From assembly GCA_039621445.1 (NCBI GenBank), contig CP154956.1, forward strand, positions 47,101,291-47,165,290: a stretch of DNA of 64,000 bases, in the 5' to 3' direction. The position numbers and the translations under genes are program-made. Below the pieces are notes generated by a model. That model was given only the letters and a program-made list of their open reading frames with translations, made no database searches and had not been told where the DNA came from. This DNA is from Euglena gracilis (Eukaryota > Euglenida > Euglenophyceae > Euglenales). Positions 56,001 to 64,000 of the stretch are shown here, in pieces. Each line of letters opens with the position of its first letter. Position 1 is the first letter of the stretch.

Positions 56001-57726
56001 GGAAAAAAGCAAAAGGCACACCCACCTGGGCAACTCAACAAACCTCCAAACCACCCGCATGTCCTCCAAAAAGACAAGAGACAGGTTCAAAATAAAAGTA
56101 ACCCCCCCCAAATAATACCCCCCGGGGTATTATTTTTTTCGCCCGAAGTCCCGGCCCGAGGGGGGGGGTATTATTTGGGGGGGGGGTATTATTTTCCCAA
56201 AATTTTCGAAATTTTTCGAAGTCCCGTAAAACCCAAAATAGCACCGAAAACCCCCTTTGGGGTCATTTTTTGCACTTTCTTGTGAAATTTACCATTTTTT
56301 TGGAGGTCAGATGATCCAGAAAATTTGATTTTTTTCGTAATTGTTGTCAGAGATTGTGATTTTTACCGACATTTTCAGGTCAAAAATCCGGGCCTTCGGC
56401 CGGAAACGGGGGGGGGGGTATTATTTCGGCGGCCAACGTCGGACCCCAAGGGGGGGGGGGGTTTAACCTCCCCCTGGGTGCATGAAATCTGATTTGGCTG
56501 GACAAAGGGGGGTTCATAATTGGGGAGTATGGGTTTGTTGGTCGAAATCTGACCCCGCACAATGACCTGAAATGACCCCAAATACATCTGGCGAAGCGCT
56601 TGACGAAATGGTGTTTTTCATGATGCCGGTCACATAAAACTGAAAAAAAAAAAGATCATGCAGTTTCATGGGGAAAAAAAACAAGCCCCGGTCCATTTCA
56701 TTTTTCTTCACCAGGGAGGATGGGTGGGTTTTTGGTCGGTCTGCGGGTGGTGGGGGGGGGGGGTGAATGTGGGGTTACATCTCCAGAGTATTGATGAAAA
56801 GCAAAAGAAAATAATCAAACAAAATGGATTAGGGTTCAAATAGAAATAGGGTTCTGCAGTTCTTGCAGGTTTGGTATGAGGAAAATCTTGGAAGAACTTG
56901 CACACCAGGGGTCATGATTCTCATGTAGCTCAATGGGCACTGTAATGACACTTGCAGGCCAACAGCTTCTATCTCTTCCTAAGAAAAGAAAGAGAAAACA
57001 CAGCACAAATACATCTGTTTTGCAGCAATCCATGCAACTGTGGTTTCGACAATGACACCTCTTGACATTTATAGGAAGGCGTATTCTGTCCAAGCCCATT
57101 GGCAGATTCAAATTTAGTTTCTTCTTTCAGATCTTTAAATTGGACTGGAATGGAGCACAGGGCAAAAGGAAAGCCGCTCCAAAGGTCAGCCTAGAACGCA
57201 CTTTTTCGAGTAGAAATGCTGACCAAACCTATTCCCAACTCTTTCTGAAAACCCTGGGGGGGATCGTGCAACTTGCATATTCCCCTTGCATGAAGGAGCA
57301 GATCATCCCCAAAGGAAAGCAAAATTTCCTCGGCTTTCATTGAAAAAGGAAGAACTGCAAGAATACAAAATAACCAACACCGAAACAGTACCACCAACCA
57401 TCCCTCTGGAGTTGGAAATGCCTTTCTCCATGCCTGCTCGCGCTCAGGTGTCCCTTCCTTGGAAAGAAGCCTACAAATGGCGTAAAATGGGGGGGGGGGA
57501 ATGCTGGAGAAAACTCCCATTGCCTAAACTCTCCAAGGATGAACCCAAACAATATACTCACCAGAATCATTTCCACCTTTCCCACACCTCGTCTTCGTGG
57601 CGACCCTTTTGAGGTTCAAATAAGCCTTTAACTCTCTTCTTTTCGTCTGCCAAGCTTGGGCCAGATCGACCATCGACCATCTGCATGATGCCCTTGACCT
57701 CCTCCTGAGGAATGGACATAACAATC
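49799..57726 (-). CDS. SIZ/PIAS-type SUMO E3 ligase
   Basis: These ligases help Ubc9 attach SUMO to nuclear proteins. Exons, 5' to 3': 57587-57726, 57381-57470, 57191-57253, 57059-57144, 56906-56978, 55779-55844, 55529-55662, 54845-54946, 53348-53453, 51896-51984, 51611-51770, about 51480-51560, 51098 to about 51245, 50333-50687, 49799-50012 (TGA). The first resembles a short helical N-terminal domain (IPQEEVKGIMQMVDGRSG). Exons 2-4 fit a PINIT domain (HFQLQRDGWWYCF, SKKCVLVQF). The SP-RING is clear: VSLQCPLSYMRIMTP, VKGFDCRHIQCFDLESFLIT, then EWRCPVCNK, LYVDKYFLDIL, VEIKPDATW. A Lys-rich insert (GKRKKKKDKEVRDK) splits it. An acidic patch DVIDDEAPELPFDW suits a SUMO-interacting motif. The tail is Pro/Ala- and Met-rich (PGMPFMPYYNPMMASMMPPM) and ends DNELLGDLDL. 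Most introns are GT-AG; those at 50013-50332 and 54947-55528 are nonconventional. More 5' exons may exist. Confidence 0.9.
52150..53335. repeat. 1.2 kb (TG)n / (GGGTG)n / (GCGT)n compound array in an intron
   Basis: A patchwork of TG, GGGTG, GGTG and GCGT repeats fills nearly all of the intron 51985-53347 of the SUMO ligase gene. Open frames of up to about 490 codons across it, on both strands, are repeat artefacts. Confidence 0.97.
55030..55250 (+). repeat. CAGCGGACC/GCTGGCTGG dispersed repeat, copy
   Basis: CAAACCCAGCCGGGTTGGAA, GACCCTCTTTCCGCAAAATT, TTCGTTTCAGCAGACCCC. It lies in the nonconventional intron 54947-55528 of the SUMO ligase gene. Confidence 0.75.
56098..56470 (-). repeat. ATAATACCCC dispersed repeat, copy 2
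   Basis: Reverse-strand match to 34992-35366 along its whole length, with complementary ends (AACCCCCCCAAATAATACCC / GGGGGGGTATTATTT). It lies in the GT-AG intron 55845-56905. Confidence 0.9.
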
Positions 57727-59057
57727 CTGAAAATGAACTCAACAGCACTGCACCCGTCCCAAAATACGTACGATGTCTGGTGATGCAGCAACAACACAGC
57801 ACACCAACAACAATGACGTACCTCAAATATATGTAATGAACAATGCGAGTGAACACAAACAAAATGCAATTAGCATGAAAATACCTTTCAGAACGTCCCT
57901 GGATTGTCCTATTGCTGTGGGAAAAAATTTCCACCAGGGAGATTTCTTCAATTTGCAACTTGAATTATCATGCATGATAGTGCATGTTTTGAAGAATCCC
58001 TCTAGGGGTTTTTTGAGACCGAGGGGAAGGGGAGGGGGTCCCCCCCACCCATCCACCCCCTGGGGGGCCCCGGGGGGGGGGCCTTCGGCGCCGAAAAATA
58101 TAACCCACTCCCCCCTGGGGGGACCCCCCCCAGGGAAGGGGGGCTTGGCCGGACCCACCCGCCCTACCCCCCCATCCCCTCCCCGGAGTTTCCACAACTT
58201 AAAAAAAAAATCCCCAAATACCTCCCATTTTTTTTGAAAAAAACACATAAAAATGCGCAAAAACATCGTCTTAAACAGATTCTTGCAAAACTTCAAAAAA
58301 TACAAAATGCCAAGGGAAACCAAAGGGAAAAAGCAGTTGCCAGGTTGCCTTGAATTCATCATGGGATAACTCATAAATGCATAATTAGTCAAAAACACAT
58401 GCAAAAAACAAAATGCAAATTAGTCAAAAAATGCAGAACTAGCGGCATCGGATTGTCTGGGAATTCTAATAGAAGAGCATTTTTTTTTAATTCAAATACC
58501 CGGGGGAAAAATTGAGGGCGAAATGTGCAAGAGAACGTGACCACATCATAAAGATTTTGGATTGCACAAAAATGCACATTGTCCAAATCGCAATTACCCC
58601 CTGTTATAGTGGGGGAAAGACGTTCAGAAATACCTTTGATGGGGTTATTGACCAGAGCGTTCGGTATCAAAGAAAATGGGCCTTTCCTCCATTTTTTCTT
58701 ATGAACATCACGTGGCCTCCCTAAGGAAGTTGGCCGCTGTAGGTGGCCATGTTTCATGCTACCCAATTCTGTCATCCCTCTGAATGTTTCCCGACTTTTC
58801 TGGCAGCAGGTGCACCGTTTAATTTAGGCTTGGGGGGCAGGCATAAAATGCGAAGGTTGGTGAACCCAACCCCACACTTATTCCAGACCATTGAGAATAA
58901 GAGGCCCCTTTGTGTGACCCCTGATATCGGCGTCATGCTATTGTCTGAAAAAGAAACCTCCTTGCAGGCTGGCCAGCAGAAATCCACCGTAATCATTCAC
59001 TTTTGGAGGCTGAGGGATTAGCAAAACAGCATCGCTGGATAATCAAGCACGCAAAAC

Positions 59058-59162
59058 CACACCATTGCTTACCAACCCCGGGGTGGGGGGGGGGTCAGTC
59101 ACTTCGAAAAGCCAGTCACGACCCGGGCCGGGGTCGGACACAACTTAAGCAACGGTGTGGGC
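59058..59162 (+). repeat. TCAGTCAC dispersed repeat, internally deleted copy
   Basis: ACCATTGCTTACCAACCCC, GGTCAGTCACTTCGAAAAGC and GGGGTCGGACACAACTTAAG-CAACGGT: both ends of the family are present but about 200 bp of the middle are gone. Confidence 0.8.
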
Positions 59163-59510
59163 AAAACCCAGCAGCCCGGCAAACTAGCCACTGCAGGGCT
59201 TGCGTTATTGGCAGAGTTATACTCCTTACACCTTCTGCAGGGGGCAGCAACCTGGAGGAGAGCCTTGTCCGACTTCGGGGCTTCCTTTGCTGGTTGGGCA
59301 CCTTGATTCTCATTGGTGCCTGTGTTGGCCTCGGCAGCGGGACCACCACTGGGGGCCATTTGCCCGTTTCTCTCCCCTGCAGTGTGCGGCAGTGATTCTA
59401 AAAATGCACACAAATGGCATCTATGGTGGAGAAGATCAAACAAGAAAGATGGGATGTTTTTTGACAATAAAATGCGCTTGTTGAATCAAGATGGAATCAA
59501 ACCTGGTGTC

Positions 59511-59888
59511 CCAAACACACCATTGCTTACTGACCCCTGGGGGGAGGGAGGGTCACTTTCCATTTCAAAAAAAAACAAGTCAGTCACTTTTCAAACAACA
59601 GTCCCAAATTCCCACCCCCTGGGGGGGGGGGGGTCGTCGGTCACTTTGGCCACTCAGGACAAAATGGCCTAAAATCAATGGATTTTGGTATATAAGAAAA
59701 ACCCTCAAAATTTTGGCGCTGGGAGGCGACTTTTGGCCATTCCTGGCCGACCCCACCGGGGGGGGGGGGGGTCCAGAGCCAAAACCAGGCAATCACTCCT
59801 TTAAAAAAAAAACCAGTCAATCACCCCTCTGGGGGGGGGGGTGACTGACTGGAAGGGTGGAGTTGGACACCCCTGAGAAATGGTATTG
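59511..59888 (+). repeat. TCAGTCAC dispersed repeat, copy B
   Basis: ACACACCATTGCTTACTGACC at the left; CACTTTCCATTTCAAAAAAA, GTCACTTTGGCCACTCAGG, ATCAATGGATTTTGG inside; GGACACCCCTGAGAAATGGT at the right. Confidence 0.85.
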
Positions 59889-60542
59889 CCCCAAATTATC
59901 CAATTTAATGTTGGAAATGTTTCCCAAAGCCGCCCAAAGGGCCAAATATCTAATGCCAAATATCTAAATAATATATAACTGTATTTTGATTTTCCCATAA
60001 GTCCACATCTGATCCAAGAAACGGCCATTTTTTGGCCCATTTCAGGCCGTTTTTTTTTTGGCCCCAAAAAAACGCGAAATGCCAATATCTTGAAAATGAA
60101 GCAAAACCGAGCAAAATGCCTGGATGCCTGAATCGAAGCCCTTAAAATGCCCTATCTAACGGCCTTTTGAACTCCCCGTAACTCCCCACTGAGTACGAGA
60201 TATGACCAATATACAGCATAAAGCAGCGCGGCAGGCTTCCGACTGTGCCGTTTTCAACCACCTTTGCGTCAGAAGCTCCATTTTTCTGAAATTCCTCAAA
60301 AATGGTGGGGAATTAAAGGAAATGTCCAGTGTCATAAAATAAATCCTTAGGAACACTCCATACGCCCGTATGTTCACGTTTTCTCAACTCCCCACCCGGC
60401 CCGAGAAACGGCCATTTCTTGGCATATTTGGGGTCGATTTTGGGGCCCTCCAATGCATGCTAATCCCATTAAGAGCTCAGCACTATTCAAAACCTAGTCA
60501 TGTTTGGTATAGATTTGTTATGTTTGGTTTGATTTGTTTAGT

Positions 60543-60580
60543 ATAAGTTTAGGGTTCGGATTAGGGTTAGGGACGGGGTC
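60543..60580. repeat. Short degenerate TTAGGG-like tract
   Basis: GGGTTCGGATTAGGGTTAGGG is similar to the TTAGGG telomere repeat of Euglenozoa, but too short and degenerate to be more than an interstitial trace. Confidence 0.4.
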
Positions 60581-60739
60581 GGGTTTGGAATGAGATCTGG
60601 AAGGGGGTAGGGCAGGGGATAGGGCAGGATAGGGCAGGGGGGGGGTCCCTGGTTCATGCCATGACTCAGCACAGAAGAGAAAAGGAAAGGAAATGACAAA
60701 TAGAAGGAAAAGAAAAAAGGGTTGGCAGCATTTCAGACC

Positions 60740-60860
60740 TCCATCCGGGCAGTGGCCGCAGGTGGGGCACACGGTCGCCGCAGTGGACCGTAGGCTGTCC
60801 TTCCGGCGGCCGTCGATGACTCTTCTGAAGCAGCCCTTCACTTTCTCCGGCAGTGGGTGG
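60740..60860 (-). CDS. Isolated exon with a Cys-rich end
   Basis: Frame LPEKVKGCFRRVIDGRRKDS followed by TVCPTCGHCPDG, with a GT donor next. GC content matches the exons downstream. It may be a 5' exon of the SUMO ligase, but its phase does not fit directly onto the exon at 57726, so another exon would lie between. Confidence 0.4.
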
Positions 60861-60869
60861 CTGCAGAGA

Positions 60870-63800
60870 GGTGAGCACCGGGTGATGCAGCCCCCCAAAA
60901 AAGTTTCCGCCGCGTTTTACTTTAAAATGTTTTGATGACCAGGTCTCCTGAAATGGGATGGGGAGGGGGGTCTGGTGTGGCATCAGAACCGTTGTGATTT
61001 AGGGCACAGAGATTGGTCTTAAAGACTGGGTAAAAAGTCGCTTGTCAAGGAATCTCCAAACTGAACCCACTGGCCATACAGAACACCTCTGGGCGGAGGA
61101 GTGACACACAAAAAAATTCCCTTAAGACACAAAAAAAAATAAAACGGAGCTGACACACCCTGGTTGGTGTGTGTAAACCCCCACTTATGAACCCCTCGGG
61201 GTTCAGTAGGATCTGGTTTGCTTGATCACGGAAGGCCGTCAGTGGGGTGGGGGGTTTGTAGGTAAGGACAGGTTGGTCAAAATCTGTTCCAAAATGACAA
61301 ACTATGCCCAAAATGAATGATTTCCGACAAAATTCATAAAAATGGTTATTCGTGACACTTGAGTAAACAAAAATTGCGACAAAATTCAACTTGGGGGTGT
61401 TGCGGCCACCAATCGTTCCCTAGACCAGATGCACTAGCCCGCCTCAACAAAATGCGCAAAACTCACAAAAATGCACAAAAAAAATGCACAAAAAATGCGC
61501 ATTTTTGAAGGAAGAAAAAATGTGAAAAAAATGTGCAAAATCCGAAGAAAAAAAACACAATCATCACGAAAATCAAAAATTTCCCAAACATGCAGGAATG
61601 GCATCAAATTCACAACAATTGTATGGATTATGTGGAAAATGTCCGTTTCAAAATTTTCAAAAAATGCAAAAAAAACTCCAAAAATGGGGGAAAAAAACTG
61701 GTTACCCGCACTGTAGGACCCCAGGACACTTTGGGGGGGGGGTCAAGTTTTGCCAAAGGTGCCGAAAGAAAGGGGCCACTTTGAGGGGGGTAAACGAAAA
61801 ATTGCAACAAAATTTTGACCACTTTGGGGTGGGGGACACTTTGAGGGGGGGGGTTGGGTAACCTAATTTTCTTCAGGAAGGGATGGGGGGTTTGCAGGTT
61901 TGGTTACCCCGACCCCCTAGACAATATTCTCTGCTTGGATTTGATGACCTGCCGGTTCTAAAAAGGGGTCATTTTTGGCAATTTTTTTAGATGACGGCAA
62001 AAAATGACGAAAATGCCAAAAAAAACGTCGATTTTAAAGATATCATTGATTGGGGGATCCGAAAGCCAAAAAAATGCGCTGGAAAAAAAAGTAAAAAAAT
62101 GGAAAATATCGCAAAAATGCGCAAAAATGCGAATTTTTAAAAAATTTGAAAAACTGTGGGGAAAAAGTGCAAAAAAATGCGGGGAAAAAATGCAAAAAAA
62201 ACAACGAAATGCATCCCCCCCAGCTGGACGCCCGAGGGGGGGTCCTGAGGGTCCTCATAATATCTTGAATTTGAATATATATCTTGAATTTTTTAATATA
62301 TAATATTTCTCCGACAAAAGCAACCAATGCATGCGGTGCTTTAAATGCGGAAGTGGGGGCATTTGGCGAGGGTATGTAGGGCCGTGCACCCCTGCCCCTC
62401 GCCTCACGGCGGGGGGGGGGGGAAGCATTGAGCACCTTTTGGAAATACTGAAAAATTTGCTTCAAAATGTAGGTGAGTCGGTGAAGTAGGTGTTGGTGTA
62501 GGTATGGGCTTTGGTGGCAAGCCAAAACTATCACGGAGCTTGGCCTCAAAAACACAAGCCTTCCCCCCCCCTCGCAAGCCATGGAACCTGAAAATTGGCT
62601 CCCAGGGGTTATTACACACAACACCGAACAAATGGTTGCCCCACCCCACCCTGTGCCTCAAAATTGGCATGCACCGCACTCACTCCCACCTCAGAGCCTG
62701 ATCGGCCCACTAAACCCCCACCCGAATAGAAGCCCCCCTCGGTTTTCGACCAAAATTCCGAATAGTGCCCCCGCCCCCCCAAATAATAGGCCGCTCCCCG
62801 TGGATTGGCTGTGAACTGGGACAGACGGCAAGTGCTTGGCTCCTTCAGCCATTGGTTAAATGAGGGTTGGGTGAGTTTACGTGGTGAGTTTAGTTTATGA
62901 TCCAATGCATCCACAAGAGTAACATTTTGCAGCAAATTTGACATGGCTTGGAAAGGTAAGACGTGCAAACCCACAAAGAAATTTCTTCGATAATGCTCGG
63001 ACCCCCTGGTTTTCGACCACTTTTCCGAATAGTACCCCCCCCCCCCCCCGAATAGAAGCCCCCCCCTCGATTTTCGACCAACATTCCGAATAGAAGCCCC
63101 GGGGGGCTTCTATTCAGGGGGGGTTTACAAGTGCAGGGTCCAAATAGCAGAGTTATTCCTTTGCTTGAAAGCACTCGGTCCATCTACATCCATTACAAGG
63201 GCACCTATCCACACCATCCACACGTGTCTTGAGATAAGGGGTGCTTTTGCCATGGGCACTCACTTCGTTGGAGGAGGGGTGCTCTTCCCTTGGACCTGCT
63301 TGGGACATTTGAACCCTACTTGTGCAGTACGGTGAACGTCCATGTGTACACTCGAGTGTGCCAACATCCCCCATCTTGTACACGCGATCACTAAACGTTT
63401 CCTTTTTGGCATGAATCTTGTGGACTTGAACATGGTTTTCACAGCCCGTGTGAATTGTGATAACAAACTTTTTCAAACAAAACGCTGGGGTCTAATCCTG
63501 CTAATCCCACCATAAAAACCGTGGTGCCGTTTGTGCCCCCGGTTTTCTCAGTGTGAAAGCGGGATCAGACCCGGTATTTGTATGCGGGGGCTCAGCATGT
63601 ATGACGAGAACCTTCGGCCACCAGCTGCCAAATGCGGAGTTCGGGGGGAACTCAGTGAAATTTGTGGAATTGTTTTCGAGAAACGACCCTTTTGATGCAA
63701 TTTTGCGGGCAAAGTCGAAAGTACACGACGTGCGGATTTGAGGAGGGGTGTACTCCATGGGGGGGGGGGGTGCGTTCTAAAGAAGGAGGTGGGGGCACAA

Positions 63801-64000
63801 ACGAACGTGTTGGAAATGTGGCTTTTGGACAAAACGAGGGGGACAGACCCCCAAATTTCGGGAGAGGGGGTTAAATGGGAGGTGGAGGCTACTCATCCCC
63901 CCCACGCCGTGCAACTTGGCAACCCCCCCCCCCCGGGACACCAACGTCAATTGAATCGGCTAGCCCCAAACGCACCCGCAACAAGAAACCCCCATGAATG
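60870..64000. other. Right-end region with repeats, no confident gene
   Basis: 61.4-62.2 kb is rich in AAAAATGC words. 61150-61260 has TATAAACCCC-type ends. 63170-63480 has a 107-codon open frame on the minus strand with several Cys and His but no regular zinc-finger spacing; I do not call it. Confidence 0.35.
62715..63130. repeat. GAATAGAAGCCCC dispersed repeat
   Basis: CCGAATAGAAGCCCCCCTCG with TTTTCGACCAAAATTCCGAA at 62725-62765, again at 63015-63095, closing with CCCCGGGGGGCTTCTATTCA. The terminal motif is a variant of the ATAATACC and TATAAACC types. Confidence 0.75.

Larger units (their letters stand above)
57730..60730. other. Spacer or 5' intron, repeats only
   Basis: No confident exon. 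It holds a C/G-run block at 58010-58200 and two TCAGTCAC repeats. Confidence 0.4.

Noticed and set aside
60543-60580. Telomere repeat
   Set aside because: Only about three degenerate TTAGGG-like units; CCCTAACCCTA at 2151, 2457 and 3360 is likewise part of the duplicated unit.
63170-63480. C2H2 zinc-finger gene
   Set aside because: Scattered Cys and His without regular finger spacing, no exon-like GC content, no neighbouring exons.

Overview
ORGANISM. The window is nuclear eukaryotic DNA: long gene-poor stretches, many dinucleotide arrays, runs of G or C, and short GC-rich exons separated by introns of about 80 bp to 7 kb. I place it in Euglenozoa (euglenid or diplonemid). In one gene after another the reading frame and the protein family are restored only if introns are removed that lack GT-AG ends but have complementary ends, with CAG at about +4 to +6 and CTG at about -8 to -6 (or the mirrored CTG/CAG). 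Such nonconventional introns are described from euglenids, and non-canonical introns from marine diplonemids. Ordinary GT-AG introns occur beside them. Every gene I could follow is on the minus strand. Joins were done by eye, so exon ends may be a few bases out.
 LAYOUT, in descending coordinates because the genes read that way. (1) 60.9-49.8 kb: a SIZ/PIAS-type SUMO E3 ligase with PINIT, SP-RING, an acidic SIM-like patch and a long Pro/Met-rich tail. (2) 47.7-41.6 kb: a membrane-anchored arylsulfotransferase-like protein. (3) 38.4-31.2 kb: an unrecognised protein with a C-terminal membrane anchor. (4) 30.2-24.4 kb: clear exons I could not name. (5) 22.6-19.0 kb: a protein with a BTB-like end and an APC10/discoidin-like domain. 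(6) 17.9-9.0 kb: dihydroxy-acid dehydratase (DHAD, valine/isoleucine synthesis), at least 16 exons. (7) 7.9 kb to the left edge: an unrecognised gene with a 7.1 kb intron.
 REPEATS. Introns and spacers carry at least seven short dispersed families, roughly 100-450 bp, most ending in complementary C-run/G-run termini, so they resemble intron ends. There is also a 2.85 kb element with 363 bp near-identical inverted arms and TA flanks (Tc1/mariner-like ends), a 6.6 kb unit with 23 bp inverted ends inside the intron of gene 7, and (AC)n/(TG)n arrays up to about 1.2 kb.
 The genes do not form a pathway. The interest lies in the two intron types and in the repeat families that may be their source.
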